Below are positions 53,505 through 62,117 of a stretch of 64,000 nt of DNA, piece by piece; the stretch's first letter is position 1, and each line of letters begins with the position of its first letter. A model generated the notes under the pieces. That model saw nothing but the letters and a program-made list of their open reading frames with translations. It made no database searches and had not been told where the DNA came from. The DNA is taken from positions 1 to 64,000 of the forward strand of contig JAFLUB010000003.1 of the NCBI GenBank assembly GCA_022509025.1, given 5' to 3'. Source of the stretch: Oscillospiraceae bacterium. GTDB taxonomy: Bacteria; Bacillota; Clostridia; UBA1381. Made by a program: the position numbers and the translations under genes.

Positions 53505-53510
53505 AATATG

Positions 53511-53519
53511 TCTCCCCTT
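53511..53519 (-). promoter_or_regulatory. Ribosome binding site fixing the giant gene start
   Basis: On the minus strand AAGGGGAG precedes ATATT-ATG with about 7-8 nt spacing. This supports the start at 53504 rather than the TTG at 53561, which has no such site. Confidence 0.85.
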
Positions 53520-53560
53520 AATATGTTTGAAGTTGATGTATTTTTTTCTAAGAATTTCCA

Positions 53561-53605
53561 AACTTATATTTTGTGTGGAAACCCTTGAAAAACCTATATT
53601 TTGTG
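53561..53605. repeat. 15-bp direct repeat in the leader of the giant gene
   Basis: AACTTATATTTTGTG (53561-53575) and AACCTATATTTTGTG (53591-53605) differ at one base and are exactly 30 bp apart, about three helical turns. They lie in the 5' untranslated region of the giant gene, downstream of its promoter. They could be a regulator binding site or an RNA element; no family is recognised. Confidence 0.6.
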
Positions 53606-53647
53606 GTATTCAATGTCCATTTTGGGCATAATACTACTATTATCTAT

Positions 53648-53676
53648 ATTATACCTCTTTTTGGGCTTTAAGTCAA
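53648..53676 (-). promoter_or_regulatory. Promoter of the giant gene
   Basis: On the minus strand TTGACT (53671-53676), a 17-bp spacer and TATAAT (53648-53653) form a near-perfect housekeeping sigma promoter. It predicts a start near 53641 and a leader of about 136 nt. The strength of the match suggests vegetative expression. Confidence 0.85.
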
Positions 53677-53844
53677 CTATTTTCCGTGATTTTTTCAGGT
53701 TTTTTGCTGTTTTACAGACTTTTAACCCGTCCGTAATTTTATCGTATCTGCGCTGAAAAAATTCCGTAATATTGTTTCAGTTATTATAATATTATTACAA
53801 TTTATGAAATGCTGTTTATGAAAATGAATTATTTAAAAAAAGTA

Positions 53845-53873
53845 TTGACAAATTTGACATTTTCTTATATAAT
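53845..53873 (+). promoter_or_regulatory. Consensus promoter of the L7Ae-rpsL-rpsG-fusA cluster
   Basis: TTGACA (53845-53850), a 17-bp spacer and TATAAT (53868-53873): an exact consensus match. The predicted start is near 53880, about 67 nt before the first gene. It is back to back with the giant gene's promoter, about 170 bp away. Confidence 0.92.
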
Positions 53874-53881
53874 CTGATAAG

Positions 53882-53910
53882 CTGACTGTTTTGGGCAAAA
53901 AATCAGTCAG
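53882..53910 (+). promoter_or_regulatory. Hairpin at the 5' end of the translation-cluster mRNA
   Basis: CTGACTG (53882-53888) pairs with CAGTCAG (53904-53910) around a 15-nt loop, almost at the predicted transcription start. It may stabilise the 5' end or be a control site; it does not show an obvious kink-turn. Confidence 0.5.
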
Positions 53911-53946
53911 ATTTAGAATTGTTTTGATACGGAGAGTGACAAAACC

Positions 53947-54189
53947 ATGATTGGTGAAGCCGACAAGGCAAAATTACAGGTAGGTTACAAGCAGACATTA
54001 AGGGCCTTAAATGAAGACAAGGCGGAAAAGGTGCTTGTTGCCGAAGATTGTGACAGTAACATAAAAACAAGCATTGAAAAATCAGCTAACGAAAAAAACA
54101 CGCAGCTTTTCTTTATTCCGACAATGAAAGAGCTCGGAGAAATGTGTTCTATAGAAGTCGGCGCAAGCTGCGCTGTTGTACTTAAGTAA
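53947..54189 (+). CDS. rplGB: L7Ae-family ribosomal protein / K-turn RNA-binding protein
   Basis: Small protein of 80 residues related to archaeal L7Ae and Bacillus YbxF/RplGB, which bind kink-turns in RNA. It shows the family's alternation of strand and helix: KVLVAEDCDSN, then FFIPTMKELGEMC and GASCAVVLK. The length fits the bacterial members (about 80). GGAG lies 12 nt before the ATG, rather far. It is the first gene after the consensus promoter and, as in most Bacillota, immediately precedes rpsL. The usual upstream partner rpoC is not here. The assignment to the family is firm; the exact role in the ribosome or RNA metabolism is less certain. Confidence 0.88.
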   Translation: MIGEADKAKLQVGYKQTLRALNEDKAEKVLVAEDCDSNIKTSIEKSANEKNTQLFFIPTMKELGEMCSIEVGASCAVVLK

Positions 54190-54257
54190 TTCTGTTTATT
54201 CCACGCTTACGCGTGAAATAATATATACAAATATTATGAAAGGAAGTGTAACACGGT

Positions 54258-54677
54258 ATGCCTACATTTAATCAGTTGGTCAGAACAGGCAGAAAGACAT
54301 CAACAAAGAAATCTACCGCTCCTGCTCTTCAGAAGAGTCTTAATTCTCTTAAGAAGAAGACTACCGATAAGAGCTCACCTCAAAAAAGAGGCGTATGCAC
54401 CGCTGTAAGAACAGCTACACCGAAGAAGCCTAACTCAGCTCTCAGAAAGATTGCCAGAGTAAGACTTACAAACGGTATAGAAGTTACGGCTTATATCCCA
54501 GGTATAGGTCATAACTTACAGGAACACAGCGTTGTGCTTATCAGAGGCGGAAGAGTTCGTGACCTTCCGGGTACAAGATACCACATCATTCGCGGTACTC
54601 TTGATGCTCAGGGCGTTAACGGCCGTCTTCAGTCAAGAAGTAAGTACGGTGCCAAGAAGCCTAAGGAAAAGAAGTAA
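54258..54677 (+). CDS. rpsL: 30S ribosomal protein S12
   Basis: Decoding-centre protein of 139 residues with the Gram-positive-type insertion near the N-terminus ([15 protein letters not shown]). The invariant loop [11 protein letters not shown] is present, with Lys57 corresponding to the streptomycin-contact Lys43 of other species. The second loop reads GGRVRDLPG: Arg101 stands where most bacteria have Lys88. The C-terminus [12 protein letters not shown] is normal. The RBS AAAGGAAG precedes the ATG. It is co-oriented with the L7Ae-like gene 68 nt upstream and probably cotranscribed with it. Confidence 0.98.
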   Translation: MPTFNQLVRTGRKTSTKKSTAPALQKSLNSLKKKTTDKSSPQKRGVCTAVRTATPKKPNSALRKIARVRLTNGIEVTAYIPGIGHNLQEHSVVLIRGGRVRDLPGTRYHIIRGTLDAQGVNGRLQSRSKYGAKKPKEKK

Positions 54678-55351
<674 letters not shown>

Positions 55352-55393
55352 TTCTTACGCCGGATTTCCGGCATCTAAGCACCACAGTTGCTG

Positions 55394-55594
55394 CTTGAAG
55401 TACCGATGTACGTCGGCGCTGTAATTGAAACGCTTATCTGCCAAATCTACGGCGAATTATAGATTTTTGTCAGCATATAAGTTTTCCGGAATCGGCTTGG
55501 AGTATCAGCGTACGCCAGCGTCGGTTTTGAAACGCTTATACATTAAATCTGACTCGAAATTTGATGTCAGCGATAGAAACAAGCATTTGCAAAT
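55394..55594 (+). repeat. Tandem pair of structured repeats of about 100 bp upstream of fusA
   Basis: Two imperfect copies, 55394-55495 and 55496-55594. Both begin CTTG(A/G)AGTA, contain a short hairpin around GTAC (CCGATGTACGTCGG in the first, AGCGTACGCC in the second) and share TTGAAACGCTTAT about 30 nt further on, then an AAATCT segment and TGTCAGC. The rest of the rpsG-fusA spacer (55352-55633) holds a GCCGGATTTCCGGC hairpin right after rpsG and the fusA RBS. The core resembles the palindrome between pgk and tpiA. The nature of the element is unknown. Confidence 0.6.
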
Positions 55595-55633
55595 TTAATC
55601 CTATTAGAAAGGAAAGGAGGAAATATTTCTATT

Positions 55634-57748
55634 ATGGGTAGACAATATTCACTTGAAAATACAAGAAATATCGGTATCATGGCTCACATTGACGCCGGTA
55701 AAACAACTACTACAGAAAGAATCCTGTATTACACAGGTATCAATCATAAAATCGGTGAAACTCATGATGGCGCCGCTACAATGGACTGGATGGCGCAGGA
55801 GCAGGAGCGTGGTATCACAATTACCTCAGCTGCTACAACCTGTTTCTGGGAGCCGAAGGAAGGCCCGTTCGCAGGCGTAAAGAACAGAATTAACATCATC
55901 GACACTCCGGGACACGTTGACTTTACTGTTGAAGTTCAGCGTTCACTCCGTGTTCTTGACGGTTCTGTAACTGTTATGTGCGCAAAGGGCGGCGTTGAGC
56001 CTCAGTCTGAAACAGTTTGGCGTCAGGCTGACGATTACAGCGTTCCGCGTATGATTTTCGTTAATAAGATGGATATCATGGGCGCAGACTTCTATAACGT
56101 TGTTAACATGGTTCACGAAAGACTTAACGCAAACGGCGTTCCGATTCAGCTGCCTATCGGCGCTGAGGACACGTTCACAGGTATCATTGACCTTATGAAC
56201 ATGAACGCTGAAATTTACGATCCGAGCGATCCGACGGGTTCAAAGTTTGAAAAGACAGACATTCCCGCAGACATGCTCGACAAGGCTGAGGAATACCGTC
56301 AGGCAATGATTGAAGCTATCTGCGAGACAGATGAAGCTTTGCTTGAAAAGTTCCTCGGTGATGAAGAAATTACGGTTAACGAGCTTAAAGCAGCTTTAAG
56401 AAAAGCTACAATTAATAACGAAATCGTTCCTATGCTTTGCGGAACAGCTTACAGAAACAAGGGTGTACAGATGCTTTTGGATGCGGTTATTGAATACATG
56501 CCGTCACCTATAGACGTACCTGCAATCAAGGGTGTAAATCCTGACACTGACGAGGAGGACGAAAGACCGTCATCAGATGACGAGCCGTTCGCAGCTCTTG
56601 CGTTTAAGATTGCGACAGACCCGTTTGTTGGTAAGATTTGCTTCTTCAGAGTATACTCAGGTACTCTTGAAAAGGGTTCTCACGTATTGAACTCATGCAA
56701 GGGTAAGAGAGAAAGAATGGGAAGAATCCTTCAGATGCATGCTAACCACAGAGAGGACCTTGATATAGTTTACTCAGGTGATATAGCTGCGGCAGTAGGA
56801 CTTCAGAACACAACAACAGGTGAAACACTCTGTGATGAAAAGCACCCGATTATCCTTGAGTCTATGGACTTCCCGGAACCGGTTATCCGTGTTGCTATCG
56901 AGCCTAAGACTAAGGCAGGTCAGGAAAAGATGGGTATCGCGCTTGCTAAGCTTGCTGAAGAAGACCCGACATTCAAGACCTACACCGATGAGGAAACAGG
57001 TCAGACAATCATCGCAGGTATGGGTGAACTTCACCTTGAAATTATCGTTGACAGACTTCTCAGAGAATTTAAGGTAGAAGCTAACGTCGGCGAGCCTCAG
57101 GTTTCTTACAGAGAGGCATTCAGAAAAGAAGTTAACATTGAGCATAAGTATGCGCGTCAGTCCGGTGGTAAGGGTCAGTACGGTCACGTACTTCTGAAGC
57201 TTGAGCCATTAGAGGAAGGCGGCGGCTACGAGTTCGTTAACGCGATTGTCGGCGGTGCTATTCCGAAGGAATACATTCCGGCTGTTGACGCAGGTATCCA
57301 GGGCGCTATGCAGTCAGGTGTACTTGCAGGCTACAACGTTGTTGACGTAAAGGCTACGCTCTATGATGGTTCTTACCATGAAGTCGACTCTTCGGAAATG
57401 GCGTTTAAGATTGCCGCTTCAATGGCATTCAAGGAAGGTATGAAGAAGGCTGATCCTGTTATCAAGGAGCCTATCATGCTTGTTAACGTTATCGTTCCTG
57501 ATGACTACCTTGGTTTCGTTATCGGCGACCTTTCATCAAGACGAGGCATGGTTAAGCAGCAGGAGTCACGTTCAGGCGGTGTTACTCAGGTAACAGCTGA
57601 CGTTCCGCTGGCTGAGATGTTCGGTTACGCTACAGTTTTGCGTTCAGGTACACAGGGACGCGGACAGTATTCAATGGAACCGTCACATTACAGCGAAGTG
57701 CCAAGATCAATTCAGGAAAAGATTATGAACGACCGTTCAAAGGATTGA
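55634..57748 (+). CDS. fusA: Translation elongation factor G
   Basis: Translocase GTPase that moves tRNA and mRNA through the ribosome; 704 residues, a typical length. The G domain shows the P-loop [15 protein letters not shown], switch 1/2 motifs [13 protein letters not shown] and [12 protein letters not shown], and the base-recognition motif NKMD. Later domains include [10 protein letters not shown] and the domain IV segment [12 protein letters not shown]. The Shine-Dalgarno AAAGGAGG lies 13 nt before the ATG, slightly long. It stands 282 nt behind rpsG, separated by the structured repeat pair. A GC-rich hairpin after the stop separates it from tuf. Confidence 0.98.
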   Translation: MGRQYSLENTRNIGIMAHIDAGKTTTTERILYYTGINHKIGETHDGAATMDWMAQEQERGITITSAATTCFWEPKEGPFAGVKNRINIIDTPGHVDFTVEVQRSLRVLDGSVTVMCAKGGVEPQSETVWRQADDYSVPRMIFVNKMDIMGADFYNVVNMVHERLNANGVPIQLPIGAEDTFTGIIDLMNMNAEIYDPSDPTGSKFEKTDIPADMLDKAEEYRQAMIEAICETDEALLEKFLGDEEITVNELKAALRKATINNEIVPMLCGTAYRNKGVQMLLDAVIEYMPSPIDVPAIKGVNPDTDEEDERPSSDDEPFAALAFKIATDPFVGKICFFRVYSGTLEKGSHVLNSCKGKRERMGRILQMHANHREDLDIVYSGDIAAAVGLQNTTTGETLCDEKHPIILESMDFPEPVIRVAIEPKTKAGQEKMGIALAKLAEEDPTFKTYTDEETGQTIIAGMGELHLEIIVDRLLREFKVEANVGEPQVSYREAFRKEVNIEHKYARQSGGKGQYGHVLLKLEPLEEGGGYEFVNAIVGGAIPKEYIPAVDAGIQGAMQSGVLAGYNVVDVKATLYDGSYHEVDSSEMAFKIAASMAFKEGMKKADPVIKEPIMLVNVIVPDDYLGFVIGDLSSRRGMVKQQESRSGGVTQVTADVPLAEMFGYATVLRSGTQGRGQYSMEPSHYSEVPRSIQEKIMNDRSKD

Positions 57749-57764
57749 TTTTAAAATTATCGGT

Positions 57765-57786
57765 GGGCAGGATTTTTTCCCTGCCC
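57765..57786 (+). other. Hairpin between fusA and tuf
   Basis: GGGCAGG pairs with CCTGCCC around a T-rich loop, and CGGT/ACCG flanks can extend it. There is no downstream U-tract, so it may be an RNA processing or stabilising stem or a weak terminator. Confidence 0.5.
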
Positions 57787-57835
57787 ATACCGGTTGCTTA
57801 TATTTGTAAATAATTAAAAATATTTGAAAAAATAC

Positions 57836-57864
57836 TTGATTTTTTCATAAAAAGATTGTACAAT
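57836..57864 (+). promoter_or_regulatory. Promoter of tuf
   Basis: TTGATT (57836-57841), a 17-bp spacer and TACAAT (57859-57864) lie about 45 bp before the start codon, allowing a leader of about 38 nt. It probably gives tuf extra transcription independent of the rpsL-fusA transcript. Confidence 0.75.
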
Positions 57865-57908
57865 AACTTTATTAGTGTAACTATAATATTTTAAGGAGGA
57901 ATTTTACA

Positions 57909-59111
57909 ATGGCAAAAGAGAAATTCGAAAGAAATAAACCGCACGTAAACATTGGTACCATCGGTCACGTTGACCATGGTAAGACAACTCTTACTGCGGC
58001 TATCACAAAGGTATTGGCTATGAAGGGCCAGGCTAAGTTCGAGGCTTATGACATGATCGATAAGGCTCCGGAAGAAAGAGAAAGAGGTATCACAATTTCA
58101 ACAGCTCACGTTGAGTACGAGACAGACAACCGTCACTATGCTCACGTTGACTGCCCGGGCCACGCTGACTACGTTAAGAACATGATCACAGGTGCTGCTC
58201 AGATGGACGGCGCTATCCTCGTTGTTTCAGCTGCTGACGGTCCTATGCCTCAGACAAGAGAGCACATCCTTCTTTCAAGACAGGTTGGCGTTCCTTATAT
58301 CGTAGTATTTATGAACAAGAGAGACCAGGTTGACGACGACGAGCTTCTTGAGCTTGTTGAGATGGAAATCAGAGACCTTCTTTCAGAGTATGAGTTCCCT
58401 GGCGACGACACACCGATCGTTTCAGGTTCAGCTCTTCAGGTTCTTGAGTCTTCTTCAACAGACCCGTCTGCTCCTGAGTACAAGTGCATACTTGATCTTA
58501 TGGATGCTGTTGACAGCTACATTCCGACACCGGAAAGAAAGTCAGACCTTCCGTTCCTTATGCCTATCGAGGATATCTTCTCAATCACAGGCCGTGGTAC
58601 AGTTGCTACAGGTAGAGTTGAGAGAGGTCAGTTAAATCTTAACGACGAAGTTGAAATCGTTGGTCTTACAGACGAGAGACGTAAGGTTGTTGTTACAGGT
58701 ATCGAGATGTTCAGAAAGCTTCTTGACTACGCTGAAGCAGGCGACAACATCGGTGCACTTCTTAGAGGTGTTCAGAGAACAGAGATTGAAAGAGGTCAGG
58801 TTCTTGCTAAGCCGGGTTCAATCAATCCGCACACAAAGTTCACTGGTGAGGTTTATGTCCTGACAAAGGACGAAGGCGGCCGTCACACACCGTTCTTCAA
58901 CAACTACAGACCTCAGTTCTATTTCAGAACAACAGACGTTACAGGCGTTATTTCTCTTCCTGCTGGTACAGAGATGTGCATGCCTGGCGATAACGTAAAG
59001 ATGGATGTTGAGCTTATCACACCGATCGCTATCGAAAAGGGTCTTCGTTTCGCTATCCGTGAGGGTGGTAGAACAGTTGGTTCAGGCGTTGTTTCAGACG
59101 TTGCTGAATAA
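57909..59111 (+). CDS. tuf: Translation elongation factor Tu
   Basis: GTPase that delivers aminoacyl-tRNA to the ribosome; 400 residues, full length. Motifs are [14 protein letters not shown] (P-loop), [16 protein letters not shown] (switch 1), [20 protein letters not shown] (switch 2) and NKRDQVDD (base recognition, with Arg where Cys is most common). Domains 2 and 3 follow ([31 protein letters not shown]). The RBS AAGGAGG has ideal spacing. Codon use is strongly biased, as expected for a very highly expressed gene. It ends in a strong terminator. Confidence 0.99.
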   Translation: MAKEKFERNKPHVNIGTIGHVDHGKTTLTAAITKVLAMKGQAKFEAYDMIDKAPEERERGITISTAHVEYETDNRHYAHVDCPGHADYVKNMITGAAQMDGAILVVSAADGPMPQTREHILLSRQVGVPYIVVFMNKRDQVDDDELLELVEMEIRDLLSEYEFPGDDTPIVSGSALQVLESSSTDPSAPEYKCILDLMDAVDSYIPTPERKSDLPFLMPIEDIFSITGRGTVATGRVERGQLNLNDEVEIVGLTDERRKVVVTGIEMFRKLLDYAEAGDNIGALLRGVQRTEIERGQVLAKPGSINPHTKFTGEVYVLTKDEGGRHTPFFNNYRPQFYFRTTDVTGVISLPAGTEMCMPGDNVKMDVELITPIAIEKGLRFAIREGGRTVGSGVVSDVAE

Positions 59112-59130
59112 TTAAAGATTTGAATTTTAA

Positions 59131-59160
59131 AAGAAGATGTCCGCTGGACATCTTCTTTTT
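59131..59160. terminator. Bidirectional terminator between tuf and coaBC
   Basis: A perfect 12-bp stem, AAGAAGATGTCC with GGACATCTTCTT, loop GCT, followed by a T-run for tuf. The minus strand has CTTTTAAAATTC after the stem, which can serve coaBC. The coaBC stop codon begins within the T-run at 59160-59162. Confidence 0.93.
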
Positions 59161-60347
59161 TATCTACTCAATATAAAATCAAAAATCTTTTCCGCAACTT
59201 TATCCTTGCTCATCTTTTCAAGCTGTACCTCATCATGTTCGGTAATCAGCGTCACAATATTAGTGTCCCCGCTAAATCCCGCACCCTCTTGTTTAAGATT
59301 ATTTGCAACAATCATGTTGGCATTCTTTTTATTTAGTTTCGCTCGCGAGTTTTCAATAAGGTTTTCCGTTTCCATTGAGAATCCGCAGATGAACTGACCG
59401 CTTTTTTTATTTTTACCGAGAGAGGCAAGAATATCATCTGTGCGCTCCAGTTCGATTACCATATCGCCGTCAGTCTTTTTGACCTTTTCACTGCTGACAG
59501 TTTTAGGACGGTAATCCGCTACTGCCGCGGCTTTAACAATTATATCAGCATCTTTCGCACATGACATAACCGTGTCAAACATTTCCTTCGCGCTTTTAAC
59601 TCGTATAGTGTTCACAAACATAGGCGGTTCTGCTTCACACTTACCCATAACCAGCGTAACGTCCGCGCCGCGTCTCATTGCGTTTCGCGCCAATGCGAAT
59701 CCCATTTTACCGCTTGAATGATTTGTGATATAGCGTACCGGGTCAATAGCCTCCATTGTAGCTCCCGCTGTTACAAGAACCTTTTTGCCTGACATATCCT
59801 TTTCATAAGCAATCTCTTTTATGATATACTCTAAAAGTATTTCCTCATCCGGCATTCTTCCGTCTCCCATATCGCCGTTGGCAAGCATACCATGAGCCGG
59901 CTCTACAATTTCATAGCCGTACTTCCTGAGCTTTTCGATATTGTCCTGCACAATAGGGTTGTGGTACATATTATGATTCATTGCGGGCGATATGATTTTC
60001 CTGCACGGACATGCTATAACTGTAGTTGTCAGCATATCGTCTGCAATACCGTTTGCAATCTTACCTATCACGTTCGCGCTCGCGGGCGCAATCATAACTA
60101 CGTCCGCTTTCTTCGCAAGCGCAACGTGCTCCACACTATATTCAAAGTTTCTGTCGAAAGTATCTATAAGACATTTATGACTGGTAAGTGATTCAAAAGT
60201 TATCGGATTTATAAAATTAGCCGCGTTCCGCGTCATAAGTATATGCACATCGCAGTGAAGCTTTACAAGCATACGCGCAAGATTTGCTATCTTGTACGCC
60301 GCAATACTGCCCGTTACTCCAATTACCGCCGTTTTTCCTGTAAGCAT
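59160..60347 (-). CDS. coaBC: Bifunctional phosphopantothenoylcysteine decarboxylase / phosphopantothenate-cysteine ligase
   Basis: Two steps of coenzyme A synthesis in one protein of 395 residues: CoaB joins cysteine to phosphopantothenate, and CoaC, an FMN protein, decarboxylates the product. The CoaC half (about 1-180) has GVTGSIAAYK, catalytic His74 in VEHVALAK, PASANVIGKIANG, and PAMNHNMY. The substrate clamp reads LANGDMGDGRM, with Asn157 where the reference enzymes have the catalytic Cys158. The CoaB half (about 188-395) has TAGATMEAIDPVRYITNHSSGKMG, AAAVADYRP, EKVKK and IVANN. The ATG start at 60347 follows an AAAGGG-type site. It is convergent with tuf and divergent from the TM2 gene. 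Confidence 0.96.
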   Translation of the reverse strand: MLTGKTAVIGVTGSIAAYKIANLARMLVKLHCDVHILMTRNAANFINPITFESLTSHKCLIDTFDRNFEYSVEHVALAKKADVVMIAPASANVIGKIANGIADDMLTTTVIACPCRKIISPAMNHNMYHNPIVQDNIEKLRKYGYEIVEPAHGMLANGDMGDGRMPDEEILLEYIIKEIAYEKDMSGKKVLVTAGATMEAIDPVRYITNHSSGKMGFALARNAMRRGADVTLVMGKCEAEPPMFVNTIRVKSAKEMFDTVMSCAKDADIIVKAAAVADYRPKTVSSEKVKKTDGDMVIELERTDDILASLGKNKKSGQFICGFSMETENLIENSRAKLNKKNANMIVANNLKQEGAGFSGDTNIVTLITEHDEVQLEKMSKDKVAEKIFDFILSR

Positions 60348-60378
60348 ATTAACATCCCTTTCGTTTTGTTATATCTAT

Positions 60379-60407
60379 ATTCTACCACATTTTTTTGTAT
60401 TAGCAAA
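60379..60407 (-). promoter_or_regulatory. Possible promoter of coaBC
   Basis: On the minus strand TAGAAT (60379-60384) lies about 32 bp before the start codon. The -35 region at 17 bp spacing is TTTGCT, a poor match, so this is a tentative call based mainly on the -10 and position. Confidence 0.35.
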
Positions 60408-60432
60408 CTATAAATTTAAAATTATGTTTATA

Positions 60433-60461
60433 TTGACATAGATATACAATTATGATAGAAT
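60433..60461 (+). promoter_or_regulatory. Promoter of the TM2-domain gene
   Basis: TTGACA (60433-60438), a 17-bp spacer and TAGAAT (60456-60461). The predicted start is only about 17 nt before the ATG, which still leaves room for the RBS GGAGGG. Confidence 0.8.
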
Positions 60462-60484
60462 AATTTTAGAATGGAGGGAAAATT

Positions 60485-60877
60485 ATGTTTTGTAAAAATT
60501 GTGGAAATCAAATCGATCCGAATGCGGCAGTATGCGTAAAATGCGGTGTCGGCGCAGGTCAGGGTTTTAACTTTTGTCCGAACTGCGGCGCGAACACAGT
60601 TCCAAACGCAGCAGTTTGTGTAAAGTGCGGCGTACCACTTCATAGTACTCCTGCAGCCGGTAATAAGTCTAAACTAACAGCAGGCCTTCTCGGAATATTC
60701 TTGGGCGGTCTTGGTGTACATAACTTCTATCTCGGTCGTACAGGAATAGGTATTGCTCAAATCGCAGTTACTCTTATAACCTGCGGCGCAGGCGCTATTT
60801 GGGGATTTATCGAGGGTATTCTTATTCTTTGCGGAAAGATTGATAAGGATGCAAAGGGTAATCTTTTGACTGACTAA
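60485..60877 (+). CDS. Double zinc-ribbon and TM2-domain membrane protein
   Basis: Protein of 130 residues. Two zinc ribbons occupy about 3-20 and 31-48 (Cys pairs C3/C6, C17/C20, C31/C34 and C45/C48), with the repeated phrase PNAAVCVKCGV. A linker follows, then a TM2 domain from about 62 to 118: two hydrophobic segments around the family motif GGLGVHNFYLGR and a short C-terminal tail. The protein is predicted to sit in the membrane with the zinc ribbons on one side. TM2 proteins are widespread in bacteria with no settled function. It is expressed alone, between its own promoter and terminator. Confidence 0.9.
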   Translation: MFCKNCGNQIDPNAAVCVKCGVGAGQGFNFCPNCGANTVPNAAVCVKCGVPLHSTPAAGNKSKLTAGLLGIFLGGLGVHNFYLGRTGIGIAQIAVTLITCGAGAIWGFIEGILILCGKIDKDAKGNLLTD

Positions 60878-60885
60878 GTATTTTT

Positions 60886-60924
60886 AAAAAAACGAACCTA
60901 TTAAATTAAGGTTCGTTTTTTTTG
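60886..60924 (+). terminator. Terminator of the TM2-domain gene
   Basis: The stem AACGAACCT with AGGTTCGTT, extended by A-T pairs, loop of about 9 nt, is followed by a run of T. It begins less than 15 nt after the stop codon. Confidence 0.9.
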
Positions 60925-60973
60925 TGCTAAAAATGCCGTAAACGGAATAAACCTTTAACAGGGGGATTATAAC

Positions 60974-61030
60974 GTGAAGAATTACGTTAATGATTTTCAT
61001 TACTATATGTGGACGGAAAGGCTATGGTGA
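60974..61030 (+). CDS. Short upstream ORF before spmA (18 codons)
   Basis: A GTG codon with a strong Shine-Dalgarno AGGGGG (60960-60965) at 8-nt spacing opens a frame encoding 18 residues rich in aromatic side chains (VNDFHYYMW...), ending at TGA 61028-61030. The stop lies 5 nt before the spmA ATG. Its RBS is better than spmA's own, which suggests translational coupling: ribosomes ending here could restart at spmA. It is not in the ORF track because of its size. It might also be a degenerate remnant of an upstream gene. I do not recognise the peptide. Confidence 0.45.
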   Translation: MKNYVNDFHYYMWTERLW

Positions 61031-61035
61031 TTAAT

Positions 61036-61608
61036 ATGAATTACATCTGGTGCGGAATGATAATCATATCCATAATAGTATCCGTATTTACCGGAACGGT
61101 AGACGAAACTATCAACGCCGCGTTTGAAGGCGCGAAAAGTGCAGTCTTTACTATACTTTCATTTGCCGGGATAATGTGTTTCTGGACAGGAATAATGAAG
61201 GTAGCCGAAAAGGCGGGATTGTCACAAAAAGTCGAAAAACTTTTAAGACCTGTAATAAACTTCCTTTTTCCCAATGCAGGCAGCGAGGCAAAAAAATATA
61301 TATCCGTTAACATGAGCGCTAATCTTCTCGGCATGGGCAATGCTGCAACGCCAATGGGCATAAAAGCAATGGAGTGTCTTGACAGAGAAAATAAAAACCC
61401 GCTATATGCGTCTGATGATATGTGTATGCTCGTTGTGCTTAACACTACTTCCATTCAGCTTATACCCACTACCATAATCGCTCTGCGTGTCGCTGCGTCA
61501 TCCGCCGACCCGTTTTCTATAATTCTGCCTATATGGATTTCATCTATCACTGCAGTGCTTGCGGCAGTGTTTTTAGCAAAGATGTATTTCAGGAGAAAAA
61601 GACTATGA
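61036..61608 (+). CDS. spmA: Spore maturation protein A
   Basis: Integral membrane protein of 190 residues needed, with SpmB, for full dehydration of the spore core; B. subtilis SpmA is of similar length (about 196). Visible features are an N-terminal membrane segment (MIIISIIVSVFTGT), the conserved phrase GMGNAATPMGIKAM, LNTTSIQLIPTTIIALRVA, and a basic end RRKRL. I choose the ATG at 61036, which gives the family N-terminus and has GGTGA 5 nt upstream; the track's GTG at 61009 adds nine residues without support. The stop overlaps the spmB start (ATGA). No clear sporulation-sigma promoter was identified. Confidence 0.92.
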   Translation: MNYIWCGMIIISIIVSVFTGTVDETINAAFEGAKSAVFTILSFAGIMCFWTGIMKVAEKAGLSQKVEKLLRPVINFLFPNAGSEAKKYISVNMSANLLGMGNAATPMGIKAMECLDRENKNPLYASDDMCMLVVLNTTSIQLIPTTIIALRVAASSADPFSIILPIWISSITAVLAAVFLAKMYFRRKRL

Positions 61609-62108
61609 TTTATGTTATTCCTGCAATCATTTTAATTATACTCACTGTCGCGCTTGCAAAAAGACTGCCTTCTTATGAGCTGTTTATTGACGGCGCGCAG
61701 GACGGTATGAAAATAGTCATGGGAATCTTTCCGCCGCTCGTGGCAGTGCTTACCGCCGCGTATATGCTGCGGGCTTCCGGAACGCTTGATTTAATTATAT
61801 CGTTTCTTTCACCGGTTACAAAATTTATTCCCGCTGAGGTGATGCCGCTCGCGCTTATCCGACCGTTATCGGGAAGCGGCGCGATTGGTATTCTTACTGA
61901 AATCCTCAACACTCACGGCGCTGACAGCGAAATTGGACGTATCGCATCAGTTATAATGGGCTCTACCGAGACCACATTTTACTGTCTTTGCGTATACTTT
62001 GCAAAAACACGGGTAAAGCATAATCTGAAAGCCGTACCATTTGCCGCCGCAGGAGATATTATCGGAATAATCACAGCAGTTATTTTGATACGGTTTGCAA
62101 ATTTTTAA
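61605..62108 (+). CDS. spmB: Spore maturation protein B
   Basis: Partner of SpmA; 167 residues, membrane protein with several hydrophobic segments (VIPAIILIILTVALA, GIFPPLVAVLTAAYM, IIGIITAVILIRF). Family motifs are RPLSGSGAIGI and MGSTETTFYCL. The ATG at 61605 overlaps the spmA stop by four bases and has AGGAG about 9 nt upstream, so the two are translated as a pair. The track starts 24 codons earlier, inside spmA, which I reject. The presence of the pair supports a spore-forming host. Confidence 0.94.
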   Translation: MIYVIPAIILIILTVALAKRLPSYELFIDGAQDGMKIVMGIFPPLVAVLTAAYMLRASGTLDLIISFLSPVTKFIPAEVMPLALIRPLSGSGAIGILTEILNTHGADSEIGRIASVIMGSTETTFYCLCVYFAKTRVKHNLKAVPFAAAGDIIGIITAVILIRFANF

Positions 62109-62117
62109 CCAAAATAC

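Noticed and set aside
51095-51655. Plus-strand ORF of 186 residues
   Set aside because: Shadow of the acidic N-terminal linker and the 33-bp repeat of the giant gene.
654-53504. Giant ORF as a collapse or fusion artefact of assembly
   Set aside because: Repeat periods are all multiples of three, the later propellers are strongly diverged, and promoter, signal peptide, dockerin and terminator are all in order. An artefact would be unlikely to preserve this, though unit number still needs long reads.
53505-53561. TTG start 19 codons upstream for the giant gene
   Set aside because: It has no Shine-Dalgarno, and the added residues would precede a well-formed signal peptide; the ATG at 53504 has AAGGGGAG.
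53882-53910. Kink-turn autoregulatory site for the L7Ae-like protein
   Set aside because: The hairpin lacks the tandem G-A pairs and 3-nt bulge of a kink-turn, so I list only a hairpin.
56774-57187. Minus-strand ORF inside fusA
   Set aside because: Shadow of a highly biased gene; no RBS and no recognisable protein.
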